From Acidovorax sp. NCPPB 4044 (GTDB lineage Bacteria; Pseudomonadota; Gammaproteobacteria; Burkholderiales; Burkholderiaceae_C), in the NCBI RefSeq assembly GCF_028069655.1, contig NZ_JAMCOS010000001.1, forward strand, positions 836,001 through 900,000: a DNA stretch of 64,000 nt, given 5' to 3'. The stretch's first letter is position 1, and each line of letters starts with the position of its first letter. Made by a program: the position numbers and the translations under genes. The notes below the pieces were generated by a model that was not told the origin of the DNA, did not search any database, and was given only the letters and a program-made list of their open reading frames with translations. This document shows positions 7,626 through 17,404 of the stretch, one piece after another.

Positions 7626-8474
7626 ATGCCCACCACCACCCCAACCCCTTCATCCCGTGCCGGCGCCCGTTCCGAATCCACCATTGCGGTGGCGCCGGGA
7701 CAGGACGTCGCCGTGCGCATGTACGGCCGCAAGAAGGCCGGCGAGGCGTCGCCGCTGGTCGTGCATTTCCACGGAGGCGCGTTCGTGTCGGGAGATCTCG
7801 ACACCGGATGCACCATCGCGGGGCTGCTGCAGGAGGCGGGGGCCCTGGTGGTGTCGGTGGCCTATCCGCTCTCGCCGGAGCATCCGTTCCCGCAGCCGCT
7901 CGAAACCGGGTATGCCGTCCTGCAGTGGGTCTATCGGTACCGCACGCGGCTCGCAGGTGCGGGCGCGCCGGTGTACGTGGCGGGGGAAGAGGCGGGGGGC
8001 AATCTTGCCGCGGGTGTCTGCCTCATGGCGCGCGACCAGTCCCATCCGCCGCTGGCGGGGCAGATCCTGGTGTCGCCCATGCTCGATCCTTGCGCGGGTA
8101 CTCCGTCGCTGCGCGCGGCGAGCTTCGACGGCGCGACGTGCCGATGGGCCGAAGGCTGGGAGAAGTTCCTGCGCTGTGCGCGCGATGCCGAGCACCCGTA
8201 TGCCGTGCCGGGTACGGCGCAGCGCCTGGCGGGCCTGCCGGCCACGCTGTTGCTGGTGGGCGATACCGATCCGATGCACGACGAAACGCTGGCCTATGCG
8301 GCGCGGCTCAAGGCCGCCGGCCTTGCCGTGGATCTGCATGTGCTGCGCAAGGCAGAGCGCTGGCCGGATGCGTTGCTGGAACCCGGCCTCCAGCCGTGCC
8401 CCTGTGCGGACGAGGCGCGGGAGCGCTTCCGCCAGTTCTTCCGCGATGCGGCCCGATGTCCGGTGCCGCGATGA
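7626..8474 (+). CDS. Alpha/beta hydrolase-like protein lacking catalytic Ser and His
   Basis: 282-residue member of the hormone-sensitive-lipase-like alpha/beta hydrolase group. The oxyanion-hole motif HFHGGAF is intact. The nucleophile elbow, normally GDSAGG, reads GEEAGG (nt 7983-8000), with Glu at about residue 122 where the serine should be. The usual C-terminal HGF-type histidine is also absent (VLRKAERWPDALL), while the DPMHDE acid region is kept. It is probably not an esterase by the usual mechanism and may act as a binding protein or be decaying. ATG 7626 lies within a longer open frame whose upstream part overlaps the LysR gene. The gene is 232 bp before the RND operon. Confidence 0.82.
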   Translation: MPTTTPTPSSRAGARSESTIAVAPGQDVAVRMYGRKKAGEASPLVVHFHGGAFVSGDLDTGCTIAGLLQEAGALVVSVAYPLSPEHPFPQPLETGYAVLQWVYRYRTRLAGAGAPVYVAGEEAGGNLAAGVCLMARDQSHPPLAGQILVSPMLDPCAGTPSLRAASFDGATCRWAEGWEKFLRCARDAEHPYAVPGTAQRLAGLPATLLLVGDTDPMHDETLAYAARLKAAGLAVDLHVLRKAERWPDALLEPGLQPCPCADEARERFRQFFRDAARCPVPR

Positions 8475-8706
8475 CTTTGCACGAGACCTGATGCCCTCCG
8501 GCCTGCGGGCCGGTGCGGTGGCTTCGGCGGTGGCTGGGGTGTGCCCGGCGGACCGGTAAATGACATTCGCCGCTGCAGCAGCACGGCGCCCATCTGATCG
8601 ATTTTTTCCCAGCCAGAACGCTGGAGGGGCATGGCTTTGCCCGAAGCCGGCCATTGACCGTTTTTTTGTTCACTGAATCTGTTTCCCAAGACCCGGAGGA
8701 TCTGCC

Positions 8707-9960
8707 ATGCCATCAACGAAGCCATCCCTTTTTTCGCCCACGCGCCGCTGGTGGACCGCTGCGGGTGCTGCGGGGGCGCTTGTCGCCACCGCCGGCGCCG
8801 TGTTTGGCTTGTCCAGCTCGCATGCCGAGTCGCCCGCCGCGAACGCAGCGCCCCCGGCGGTGCCCGTTTCCGTGGCCGCGGTAGTGCAGCAGGAGATCAC
8901 GCTCTGGGACGAGTTTTCGGGCCGGCTGGAGGCCGTGCAGCGCGTGGAGGTCCGTCCGCGCGTGGCCGGAGCGGTCCAGTCCGTGCATTTCCGGGAAGGG
9001 GCTCTCGTGAAGCAGGGCGAGTTGCTTTTCACCGTGGATCCGGCGCCGTATGCGGCCGAAGTGGACCGGGCCGAGGCACAGGTGGTCGCGGCGCAGGCCC
9101 GACAGTCGTACACGCGCAGCGAGATGGAGCGCTCCGCACGCCTCTGGGACGAGCGGGCCATTGCCCAGCGCGAGCGCGATGAACGCGTGAACGCCCAGCG
9201 CGAGGCCGATGCCAACCTGCGCGCGGCCCAGGCCGCACTGCAGACGGCGCGCCTCAACCTGGGCTATACGCAGGTGCGTGCCCCGGTGGCCGGCCGCGTG
9301 GGCCGCATCGAAGTCACGCAGGGCAATCTCGTGGCCTCCGGCGCAGGTGCCCCGGTGCTGACCACTCTGGTCTCGGTGAGCCCGATCTACGCGAGCTTCG
9401 ATACCGACGAACAGGTGGTGACGCGGGCGCTGGAGGGCCTGCGCTCCGGCAAGAGCGCACGTGCCCTGATCGAGAGCATCGACGTGCAGATGGGCACCGG
9501 AACGAGCGGCGGCACGCCCCATGCCGGGCACCTTCAACTCATCGACAACCAGGTGGATGCCCGAAGCGGCACGGTGCGTGTGCGCGCCGTGTTCGACAAC
9601 GCGGATGGGGCGCTCATTCCCGGGCAATTCGCACGCATCCGCATGGCGCAGCCCCGCAGTACGCAGGCCATTCTGGTCAACGAGCGCGCAGTTGGGACCG
9701 ACCAGAGCAAGAAATTCGTGCTGGTGGTGGGCGCTGGCAACCAGGCCGAGTACCGGGAAGTGCAGCTGGGCGCGCCGGTCAACGGGCTGCGCGTGGTCAC
9801 GGCTGGCCTGAAGGCAGGCGACCGCGTGGTCGTCAATGGTCTGCAGCGGGTGCGCCCGGGCATGCAGGTCGCGCCGCAGGACGTGCCGATGGCCACCAAG
9901 GCCGAGTTGGCCGGCGAGGGCGCCCAGGCACGTGCCGCAGCGCGCCAGCCGGCGGCCTGA
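8707..9960 (+). CDS. RND efflux periplasmic adaptor subunit (MexE-like)
   Basis: 417-residue membrane-fusion protein linking an inner-membrane RND pump to an outer-membrane channel. It has a Tat-like or Sec signal/anchor segment (about residues 12-40) and a biotinyl-lipoyl-type half-motif (VEVRPRVAGAVQSVHFREGALVKQG). A coiled-coil hairpin follows (about residues 110-185), then the second half (LGYTQVRAPVAGRVGRIEVTQGN) and a beta-barrel/MP domain. ATG 8707 follows GGAGGA. It begins the three-gene efflux operon, 37 bp ahead of the pump gene. Sequence style is closest to MexE-type adaptors; exported substrates cannot be told from sequence. Confidence 0.93.
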   Translation: MPSTKPSLFSPTRRWWTAAGAAGALVATAGAVFGLSSSHAESPAANAAPPAVPVSVAAVVQQEITLWDEFSGRLEAVQRVEVRPRVAGAVQSVHFREGALVKQGELLFTVDPAPYAAEVDRAEAQVVAAQARQSYTRSEMERSARLWDERAIAQRERDERVNAQREADANLRAAQAALQTARLNLGYTQVRAPVAGRVGRIEVTQGNLVASGAGAPVLTTLVSVSPIYASFDTDEQVVTRALEGLRSGKSARALIESIDVQMGTGTSGGTPHAGHLQLIDNQVDARSGTVRVRAVFDNADGALIPGQFARIRMAQPRSTQAILVNERAVGTDQSKKFVLVVGAGNQAEYREVQLGAPVNGLRVVTAGLKAGDRVVVNGLQRVRPGMQVAPQDVPMATKAELAGEGAQARAAARQPAA

Positions 9961-9997
9961 GCACAGGGCCCTGTTCCGCAGAGAAAGACATAACGCC

Positions 9998-12900
9998 ATG
10001 AATCTCTCCCGCTTCTTCATCGACCGCCCCATCTTCGCCGGGGTGCTGTCGGTGATCATTTTCCTGGCCGGGCTCATCGCCATGCGCGTGCTGCCCATTT
10101 CGGAATATCCCGAGGTGGCACCGCCCTCCGTGGTGGTGCGCGCCACCTATCCGGGGGCCAACCCCAAGGTGATCGCCGAAACGGTGGCCACGCCACTGGA
10201 GGAATCCATCAACGGCGTGGAAGGCATGCTCTACATGGGCAGCCAGGCCACGACGGACGGCGTGATGACCCTGACCGTCACCTTCAAGCTGGGCACGGAT
10301 CCGGACAAGGCGCAGCAGCTCGTGCAGAACCGCGTCTCCCAGGCCGAGCCGCGCCTGCCGGAAGAAGTGCGCCGCCTGGGCGTGACGACCGTCAAGAGCG
10401 CGCCCGACCTGACCATGGTGGTGCACATGGTGTCGCCCAATGGCCGTTACGGCATCGATTACCTGCGCAACTACGCCGTACTCAATGTGAAAGACCGGCT
10501 CGCCCGCATCCAGGGCGTGGGGCAGGTGCAGATCTTCGGGGGGGGCGACTATTCCATGCGTGCCTGGCTCGATCCGCAGAAGGTGGCACAGCGCGGGCTG
10601 TCGGCCAGCGACGTGGTGGCCGCCATCCGCGGCCAGAACGTGCAGGCCGCGGCCGGTGTGGTCGGCGCATCTCCGGGACTGCCCGGCGTGGACATGCAGC
10701 TGTCGATCAACGCGCAAGGCCGTCTTGCGACCGAAGAAGAGTTCGGCGACATCATCGTCAAGGCCGGCAGCGATGGTGCGGTGACGCGCCTGCGCGATGT
10801 CGCGCGCCTGGAACTGGGTGCCGCGGACTATTCGCTTCGCTCGCTGCTCAACAACGATCCGGCGGTGGGCATGGGGATTTTCCAGGCCCCGGGATCGAAC
10901 GCGCTCGACATTTCTTCGAACGTGCGCGCCACCATGGAAGAGCTGCAGAAACACATGCCGGAAGGTGTGGAGTTCCGCATCGCCTATGACCCGACGCAAT
11001 TCGTGCGCGCCTCCATCAAGTCGGTGGTGCAGACGCTGCTGGAGGCCATTGCGCTGGTGGTGGTCGTGGTGATCCTGTTCCTGCAGACCTGGCGCGCTTC
11101 CATCATTCCGCTGCTGGCCGTGCCGGTGTCCGTGGTGGGCACGTTCGCCGTGCTGCACCTGCTGGGCTTCTCGATCAATGCGCTGTCGCTCTTCGGCCTG
11201 GTGCTGGCCATCGGCATCGTGGTGGACGACGCCATCGTGGTGGTGGAGAACGTGGAACGCAACATCGAGGCCGGTCTCACCCCGCGCGAGGCCACCTACC
11301 ACGCGATGCGCGAGGTCTCCGGACCCATCATCGCCATCGCTCTCGTGCTGGTGGCCGTGTTCGTGCCGCTGGCCTTCATCAGCGGACTCACCGGGCAGTT
11401 CTACCGCCAGTTCGCGGTGACCATCGCGATCTCCACGGTGATCTCGGCCATCAATTCGCTCACGCTTTCGCCGGCGCTCAGCGCGCTGCTTCTCAAGGGC
11501 CACCATGAGCCCAAGGATGCGCTCACGCGCGGCATGGACCGGGTGCTGGGCGGGTTCTTCCGCCGTTTCAACGCGGTCTTCCACAGGGGATCGGATGCCT
11601 ACAGCGGCGGCGTGCGCCGTGTGATCGGCCGCAAGGCGCTGATGCTGGCGGTGTACCTGGTGCTCGTGGGCGCCACGTGGGGACTGTTCAAGGCCGTGCC
11701 GGGTGGTTTCGTGCCTGCGCAGGACAAGCAATACCTGGTGGGCTTTGCCCAGCTGCCGGACGGTGCCACGCTGGACCGCACCGAGGATGTGATCCGCCGC
11801 ATGGGCGACATCGTGAAAAAGAACCCGAACGTCGAAGACGCCATCGCCTTCCCGGGGCTGTCCATCAACGGCTTCACCAACAGCTCCAACGCAGGCATCG
11901 TGTTCGTCACGTTGAAGCCGTTCGCCGAGCGCAAGCGCGCGGACCAGAGCGGCGGTGCGGTCGCGGGACAGTTGAACCAGGCCTTCGGCAGCATCCAGGA
12001 TGCCTTCATCGCGATGTTCCCGCCACCGCCCGTTGCGGGATTGGGGACGACGGGTGGTTTCAAGCTGCAGATCGAGGACCGGGCTTCGCTCGGCTACGAA
12101 GCCATGGACGCGGCCATGAAGGCATTCATGGCGAAGGCCTACCAGACGCCCGAGTTGGCGGGCCTTTTCACGAGTTGGCAAGTGAACGTGCCGCAGCTCT
12201 ATGCCCACATCGACCGCACCAAGGCGCGCCAGCTCGGCGTGCCGGTGACGGACATTTTCGAGACCCTGCAGATCTACCTGGGAAGCCTGTACGCCAACGA
12301 CTTCAACCAGTTCGGCCGGACCTACAGCGTGCGCGTGCAGGCCGACGCGGCCTACCGTGCCCGGCCCGAGGACGTGGGGCTGCTCAAGGTGCGATCGGCC
12401 TCGGGCGAGATGGTGCCGTTGTCGGCGCTGATGAAGGTCGAACCCAGCTTCGGCCCGGAGCGTGCCATGCGCTACAACGGGTTCCTGTCCGCCGACGTGA
12501 ACGGCGGGCCCGCGCCCGGCTTCTCATCGGGGCAGGCGCAGGCCGCCATCGAACGCGTTGCCGCTGAGACGCTGCCGCAGGGCATTGGATTCGAATGGAC
12601 GGAGCTGACCTACCAGGAGATCCTGGCGGGAAATTCTGCGGTGCTGGTGTTCCCCATCGCGATCCTGCTGGTGTTCCTGGTGCTGGCCGCGCAGTACGAG
12701 AGCCTGACGCTGCCGATCGCGATCATCCTCATCGTGCCGATGGGCCTGCTGGCTGCGATGGCAGGCGTGTGGATGTCCGGCGGCGACAACAACGTGTTCA
12801 CGCAGATCGGGCTCATCGTGCTGGTGGGGCTGTCTGCAAAGAATGCCATCCTGATCGTGGAGTTCGCGCGCGAACTCGAATTCGCCGGGCGCACCCCTGT

Positions 12901-13228
12901 GCAGGCTGCCATCGAGGCCAGCCGGTTGCGTTTGCGGCCCATCCTTATGACCTCCCTGGCTTTCGTGATGGGCGTGCTGCCTCTGGTGCTGTCGACGGGC
13001 GCGGGGTCGGAGATGCGCAGCGCAATGGGCGTGGCGGTCTTCGCAGGAATGATCGGCGTCACGGCGTTCGGCCTGTTCCTCACGCCGGTGTTCTACGTGG
13101 TGCTGCGCCGGCTGGCCGGCAACCGGCCCCTGCAGCACCATGGCGGGCACACCGCACCCCTTGCAGAGGCGGGGCCGGGCGCAGGTGCCCATCCCGTGCT
13201 GGCGGCGCCCCGCGGGGCCCACGAATGA
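9998..13228 (+). CDS. RND multidrug efflux pump, inner-membrane subunit (HAE-1, MexF-like)
   Basis: 1076-residue proton-driven resistance-nodulation-division transporter. The start MNLSRFFIDRPIFAGVLSVIIFLAG is typical of HAE-1 pumps. The transmembrane proton-relay residues are present: the Asp pair in GIVVDDAIVVVENVER (about residue 410) and Lys in GLSAKNAILIVEFA (about residue 947). Two large periplasmic loops separate the twelve expected membrane helices. The C-terminal tail is unusually Pro/Gly/His-rich (LQHHGGHTAPLAEAGPGAG). The stop overlaps an in-frame ATG of the next gene's frame. It functions with the adaptor before it and the outer-membrane factor after it. Confidence 0.95.
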   Translation: MNLSRFFIDRPIFAGVLSVIIFLAGLIAMRVLPISEYPEVAPPSVVVRATYPGANPKVIAETVATPLEESINGVEGMLYMGSQATTDGVMTLTVTFKLGTDPDKAQQLVQNRVSQAEPRLPEEVRRLGVTTVKSAPDLTMVVHMVSPNGRYGIDYLRNYAVLNVKDRLARIQGVGQVQIFGGGDYSMRAWLDPQKVAQRGLSASDVVAAIRGQNVQAAAGVVGASPGLPGVDMQLSINAQGRLATEEEFGDIIVKAGSDGAVTRLRDVARLELGAADYSLRSLLNNDPAVGMGIFQAPGSNALDISSNVRATMEELQKHMPEGVEFRIAYDPTQFVRASIKSVVQTLLEAIALVVVVVILFLQTWRASIIPLLAVPVSVVGTFAVLHLLGFSINALSLFGLVLAIGIVVDDAIVVVENVERNIEAGLTPREATYHAMREVSGPIIAIALVLVAVFVPLAFISGLTGQFYRQFAVTIAISTVISAINSLTLSPALSALLLKGHHEPKDALTRGMDRVLGGFFRRFNAVFHRGSDAYSGGVRRVIGRKALMLAVYLVLVGATWGLFKAVPGGFVPAQDKQYLVGFAQLPDGATLDRTEDVIRRMGDIVKKNPNVEDAIAFPGLSINGFTNSSNAGIVFVTLKPFAERKRADQSGGAVAGQLNQAFGSIQDAFIAMFPPPPVAGLGTTGGFKLQIEDRASLGYEAMDAAMKAFMAKAYQTPELAGLFTSWQVNVPQLYAHIDRTKARQLGVPVTDIFETLQIYLGSLYANDFNQFGRTYSVRVQADAAYRARPEDVGLLKVRSASGEMVPLSALMKVEPSFGPERAMRYNGFLSADVNGGPAPGFSSGQAQAAIERVAAETLPQGIGFEWTELTYQEILAGNSAVLVFPIAILLVFLVLAAQYESLTLPIAIILIVPMGLLAAMAGVWMSGGDNNVFTQIGLIVLVGLSAKNAILIVEFARELEFAGRTPVQAAIEASRLRLRPILMTSLAFVMGVLPLVLSTGAGSEMRSAMGVAVFAGMIGVTAFGLFLTPVFYVVLRRLAGNRPLQHHGGHTAPLAEAGPGAGAHPVLAAPRGAHE

Positions 13229-13260
13229 ACGCGCTTCGTGAACAAGGAAATACAACAGCC

Positions 13261-14721
13261 ATGAACTCCTCCTGGATGAAGTCTTCCGCGCGCCTTCCGA
13301 GGCTCGCACCCCTGGTGGCAGCCCTGGCCCTGGCCGGCTGCATGGGCACGCCGATGTCGCCTCCCGACCCCCACGCGGGTGTGGCCGTGCCTTCGGCATT
13401 CGCGCAGGCCCCCGCAGGCGCTGTGCCCTGGACCACCGCGTTGCCTGCGGAAGCCCAGGCGCGCGGCGCCTGGTGGCTGGCCTTTGGAGACCCTGTGCTG
13501 AGTGCATTGGTCGAGCGCGCTGGCGAGGCCAACACCGATGTGGCCCAGGCCGCAGCGCGTTTGGCGCAGGCGCGGGCTCTGCTGCGGTCCGCCAACGCCG
13601 ACCGTTCACCCCAGGTCGGCGCCAGCACCGGCGTGGCACGCCAGGCCGGTGCCGGCACCACGGGGGGCAGCGCACCCGCCACGCTCGGAACGGCGGGTCT
13701 GAATCTCTCGTATGAACTGGATCTGTTCGGTCGCCTCGCCCGCGCGAGCGATGCGGCCCGGCTGGACGCCGACGCGCGGGCGGCACTGCTGCAAAGCACG
13801 CGCCTGCTGGTGCAAGCCGACGTGGCCCAGACTTACCTCCAGTTGCGCTCCGTGCAGAGCGAGCGGGCACTGGTGGACGAGAGCCTTGCCGCCTACCGAG
13901 ATACGCTCCGGCTGACCCAGCGGCGCTACCAGGCGGGGGATGTGGCGGAACTCGATGTGGCGCGCGTCCAGACCGAGGTGGCTGCCACCGAGTCGGAAGC
14001 TCTGGCCTTGGAGCGCCAGCAGGTCTTGCTGCAGAACGCGCTGGCCGTGCTGGCCGGGGAAGTGGCCAGTGGATTCTCCGTGCAGCCTGCGGCCAGCGAA
14101 GCCGCGCTGCCCGTGATACCGGCGGGGGTGCCGGGGACGGTCCTGGCACGCCGGCCCGATGTGTCCGCGGCCCAGGCCGCCGTGCTGGCGGCGCAGGCGC
14201 GAGTGGGTGTCGCGCAGGCCGCCTGGTTTCCGGCCATCACGCTCACCGGCAGCGGAGGCTATGCCTCTCCCGAGCTGGGAGATCTGTTCCAGTGGTCGGC
14301 GCGTGCGTGGAGCGTGGGGGCTTTGCTCTCGCTGCCCATTTTTGACGGCGGTCGCCGCGCGGCGCAGGAGGAAGGCGCCCGTGCCCGCCTCGACGAGGCG
14401 TTGGCAGCGCATCGGGGCCAGGTGCTCGGCGCCTTCCGCGAGGTGGAGGACCAGTTGGGCGCACTGCGCCTGCTCTCGGCGCAGGCCGATGCGCAGGGCC
14501 GGGCCGTGGATTCGGCCGCGCGTGCGACACAGCTCTCCGATGCGCGCTACCGCAATGGTTTCGTGAGCCAGCTGGAATTGCTCGATGCGCGGCGCAGCGA
14601 ACTGCGCAACCGCCGGCAGGCCCTGCAGGTGCGCACGGCCCAGTACACGGCCACCGTGGGGCTGATCCGGGCGCTTGGCGGGGGCTGGGGTGAGGGGGCA
14701 CCGACAAGCACGGGCGGGTGA
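13261..14721 (+). CDS. Outer-membrane efflux lipoprotein, NodT/OprM family
   Basis: 486-residue TolC-like trimeric channel subunit that completes the RND pump. The signal peptide ends in the lipobox LAGC (Cys about residue 27), so it is a lipoprotein. WWLAFGDPVLSALVERAGEAN and the paired helical repeats (LAARLAQARALLRSANADRSPQV; VGVAQAAWFPAITLTGSGGY) are typical of the NodT family. ATG 13261 has AAGGAA about 12 bases upstream. An ATG at 13225, overlapping the pump stop, is an alternative that would add 12 residues ahead of the signal peptide. It is the last gene of the operon. Confidence 0.93.
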   Translation: MNSSWMKSSARLPRLAPLVAALALAGCMGTPMSPPDPHAGVAVPSAFAQAPAGAVPWTTALPAEAQARGAWWLAFGDPVLSALVERAGEANTDVAQAAARLAQARALLRSANADRSPQVGASTGVARQAGAGTTGGSAPATLGTAGLNLSYELDLFGRLARASDAARLDADARAALLQSTRLLVQADVAQTYLQLRSVQSERALVDESLAAYRDTLRLTQRRYQAGDVAELDVARVQTEVAATESEALALERQQVLLQNALAVLAGEVASGFSVQPAASEAALPVIPAGVPGTVLARRPDVSAAQAAVLAAQARVGVAQAAWFPAITLTGSGGYASPELGDLFQWSARAWSVGALLSLPIFDGGRRAAQEEGARARLDEALAAHRGQVLGAFREVEDQLGALRLLSAQADAQGRAVDSAARATQLSDARYRNGFVSQLELLDARRSELRNRRQALQVRTAQYTATVGLIRALGGGWGEGAPTSTGG

Positions 14722-14946
14722 AGCCATGGCTCTGCGCTGCTGAAAAAGCCCGCAACATGGGAAACATGCGTTGCGGTAAACGCCCTGGTGACAGCACTGT
14801 CGCGCCAACCGGCCTATAGTGCCCCTTGGCTGCCGCGCCCGGTCCGGGGATCCGCGCGGCCACAGGCACCGGGCCACTCCGGTCCCGCTGTTTCTCTTCC
14901 ATTCCCCTTTCACCCTCCCATCTCAGCTAACGCAGGAGCACTTTGC

Positions 14947-16386
14947 ATGACGTATCCGAGCACACGCCTTTTCATCGCCGGTGAATGGCAGGATGCTGCC
15001 GACGGCAAGACCATTGCCGTGCACAACCCGGCCACGGGCAAGGAAATCGGACGGGTGGCCCAAGCCGGCAAGGCCGACCTGGACCGCGCCCTGGAAGCCG
15101 CCCAGAAGGGCTTTGAGGCCTGGCGCGACATTCCCGCCGTGGAGCGGGCCCGCACCATGCGCCGCGCCGCTGCACTCATGCGCGAGCGTGCCGATACGAT
15201 CGCGCGCATCCTCACCCAGGAGCAGGGCAAGCCCCTGGCCGAGGCGAAGGTCGAGGCCAATGCGGCCGCCGACATCATCGAATGGTTCGCCGATGAAGGC
15301 CAGCGCATCTACGGCCGCATCGTGCCAGCGCGTGGCAGTCTCGCGGTGCGGCAACTGGTGCTCAAGGACCCGGTGGGCCCGGTGGCGGCCTTCACGCCCT
15401 GGAACTTCCCCATCAACCAGGTGGTGCGCAAGCTGGCTGCGGCGCTGGCTTCCGGTTGCTCGATCCTCGTGAAGGCCCCGGAAGAAACACCCGCAAGTCC
15501 TGCCGAGCTGATCCGGGCGTTTGCCGATGCCGGCGTGCCGGCGGGCACCGTGGGCCTGGTCTACGGCAATCCTGCCGAGATCTCCGGCTACCTCATCCCG
15601 CATCCGATCATCCGCAAGGTGACTTTCACGGGCTCCACGCCCGTCGGCAAGCAGCTCGCGGCGCTCGCGGGCCAGCACATGAAGCGTGTCACCATGGAAC
15701 TCGGTGGCCATGCCCCCGTCATCGTGGCCGAGGACGCGGATGTGGAGCTCGCCATCAAGGCGGCAGGCGGCGCGAAGTTCCGCAATGCCGGTCAGGTCTG
15801 TATCTCGCCCACGCGCTTCCTGGTGCACGAGAGCATTCGCAAGGACTTCGTGGCCGCGCTGGCGCGCCACGCGCAGAGCCTGAAGGTGGGCGACGGCCTG
15901 ACCGACGGAACGCAGATGGGGCCGCTGGCCAATCCGCGCCGGATCACTGCCATGGCCGAGTTGCTGGAGGACGCGGTGCAGCAGGGCGCGGAAGTGGCTG
16001 CTGGCGGCGAGCGCATCGGCGGCGACGGCAATTTCTTCCAGCCCACCGTGCTGAACGATGTTCCGGTGTCGGCCCGCATCTTCAACGAAGAGCCCTTCGG
16101 TCCCGTGGCCGCGGTGCGCGGTTTCGAGAAGATCGAGGATGCCATCGCCGAGGCGAACCGGTTGCCTTATGGCTTGGCCGGCTATGCCTTCACGCGTTCG
16201 CTGAAATACGCCCATCTGCTTTCGCAGCGGCTGGAGGTCGGGATGCTGTGGATCAACCAACCGGCATCGCCGTCGGCCGAACTGCCTTTTGGTGGACTCA
16301 AGGACTCGGGCTATGGCTCCGAAGGCGGCCCGGAAGCCATCGAGGCCCACCTCAATACCCGAGCGGTATCGATCACGAACGTGTAA
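14947..16386 (+). CDS. NAD(P)-dependent aldehyde dehydrogenase, succinate-semialdehyde dehydrogenase-like
   Basis: 479-residue cytosolic aldehyde dehydrogenase. Visible features are the coenzyme-fold motif [25 protein letters not shown], the general base Glu in MELGGHAP, and the catalytic Cys in [13 protein letters not shown] (about residue 285). Overall wording ([34 protein letters not shown]) fits the succinate-semialdehyde or glutarate-semialdehyde group, which feeds 4-aminobutyrate breakdown into the TCA cycle, but aldehyde dehydrogenases are hard to assign by sequence. ATG 14947 follows CAGGAG. It appears monocistronic: 225 bp lie upstream and 232 bp downstream. The downstream end holds a GC-rich imperfect hairpin near 16396-16428. 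Confidence 0.85.
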   Translation: MTYPSTRLFIAGEWQDAADGKTIAVHNPATGKEIGRVAQAGKADLDRALEAAQKGFEAWRDIPAVERARTMRRAAALMRERADTIARILTQEQGKPLAEAKVEANAAADIIEWFADEGQRIYGRIVPARGSLAVRQLVLKDPVGPVAAFTPWNFPINQVVRKLAAALASGCSILVKAPEETPASPAELIRAFADAGVPAGTVGLVYGNPAEISGYLIPHPIIRKVTFTGSTPVGKQLAALAGQHMKRVTMELGGHAPVIVAEDADVELAIKAAGGAKFRNAGQVCISPTRFLVHESIRKDFVAALARHAQSLKVGDGLTDGTQMGPLANPRRITAMAELLEDAVQQGAEVAAGGERIGGDGNFFQPTVLNDVPVSARIFNEEPFGPVAAVRGFEKIEDAIAEANRLPYGLAGYAFTRSLKYAHLLSQRLEVGMLWINQPASPSAELPFGGLKDSGYGSEGGPEAIEAHLNTRAVSITNV

Positions 16387-16618
16387 TACCTCTGCGCGGG
16401 GCAGGCGGCTACGCTTGCCCTCGCGCATCGGTGGATAGAAGTCTCCGGCCATGGTCTTGCTATCCCAGAGGAGTCGGTCAAATCCGGCGGCAGCCGCATG
16501 GTGTGCGATGGCGTGCGGCAGCGCTCAGATCCGGGCACGGCCTGCTCCGCCACGCCCCAGCCCTTCGCCATAATCCTTTCCTGTCAGAAAAATATTCGTG
16601 ATGAGGGGGGAGTTGTCC

Positions 16619-17020
16619 ATGAAATCCATCCGTCCGAGGTCCGTGACCGTCGCCGCGTGGTTCCTTTTGATTTCTGCCGCTTTGGCTCTGGCAATGTCCG
16701 TGGCTTCGCACGGCAATCCCGAAACGGCGGCCCTGATGGAGCAAAGCCTATTGCCCGTGCCCGTGCCCGTGCAGTACGTGCTGTCCTATGGCGGGCTGGG
16801 CTTGCAGATCGTGTGCGCGCTGGCCATCCTGAAGGGGCTGGCCTGGGGGCGTCTCCTGTACGCCGTGTGGGGCAGCATCGGCCTGTCGATCGGGCTCTTC
16901 ACTTCGCCTGTCAAACTGGCGCTGATTCCGGGCGCGGTGATTTTTGCGATCATCGTCTTTCTGCTTTTTCGCTCGGCCGCCAATATCTATTTCGCAAAAG
17001 GCGCCGGGGCATCCGTATAG
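16619..17020 (+). CDS. Small four-helix inner-membrane protein, function unknown
   Basis: 133-residue protein with about four hydrophobic segments (VTVAAWFLLISAALALAMS; VLSYGGLGLQIVCALAIL; RLLYAVWGSIGLSIGLF; LIPGAVIFAIIVFLLF). ATG 16619 is preceded by AGGGGGGAG at a good distance, so I prefer it to GTG 16598 or ATG 16601. It has no recognisable motif. The layout resembles small uncharacterised inner-membrane proteins of the DUF-type found widely in proteobacteria. No neighbour suggests a role. Confidence 0.72.
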   Translation: MKSIRPRSVTVAAWFLLISAALALAMSVASHGNPETAALMEQSLLPVPVPVQYVLSYGGLGLQIVCALAILKGLAWGRLLYAVWGSIGLSIGLFTSPVKLALIPGAVIFAIIVFLLFRSAANIYFAKGAGASV

Positions 17021-17404
17021 AAACTGGGGGCGGCGGTTCTCGGCGGGTTTTCTCAGGAGGACCGGCCTGTGCGCCTTTATTCGATGCAGCGGCCAGCAGG
17101 CCATCCCACAAGACCTTGATCCAGGTCATGGGGCGGAGCGATGAACGTTCCTTCCCATTTGCACGTCTGTGAAAGTCACGGTAATTCGCCGCCACGGTGA
17201 CCGTTTCGCAGGCGGCGGCTGCATTGAATCCTATCGGGCCGATGATCCGTAAAGCGGAAGACCCATGGATTCGCTTTCTTTGGGGAATTCCCGGTCATCG
17301 TTCCGTCAGCCGGATCTATTCAGACTGTCGGAACGGGGCCATCTTGATTACCACCGGCTGTGCATGCACATTCACAGCCATCGCAACGGAAGAAGGCGAC
17401 GAAC
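17021..17404. other. 384-bp intergenic region with an FNR/Anr-like motif
   Basis: There is no convincing gene in this stretch; short frames here have no ribosome site or family resemblance. The string TTGATCCAGGTCAT at 17116-17129 resembles the FNR/Anr/Dnr half-site pair (TTGAT-N4-ATCAA) but matches poorly on the right arm. The segment near 17385-17404 carries the ribosome site (GAAGAAGG) of the next gene. Confidence 0.4.

Noticed and set aside
9833..12208. Minus-strand open frame of 791 codons opposite the RND pump
   Set aside because: Shadow of a strongly conserved efflux gene; rich in His/Gly/Arg with no family resemblance.
14789..14822. Promoter-like TGACAG ... TATAGT upstream of the aldehyde dehydrogenase
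   Set aside because: The spacing is about 20 bases, longer than normal, and the hexamers are weak, so I do not annotate it.
16449..16490. Possible degraded copy of the AT-rich repeat (TTGCTAT ... AATCCGGCGGCA)
   Set aside because: Only short fragments match and the hairpin head is missing; this could be chance.
16950..17195. Small minus-strand ORFs in the 17.0-17.4 kb gap
   Set aside because: No ribosome site, no conserved motif, and overlap with the 3' end of the membrane protein gene.
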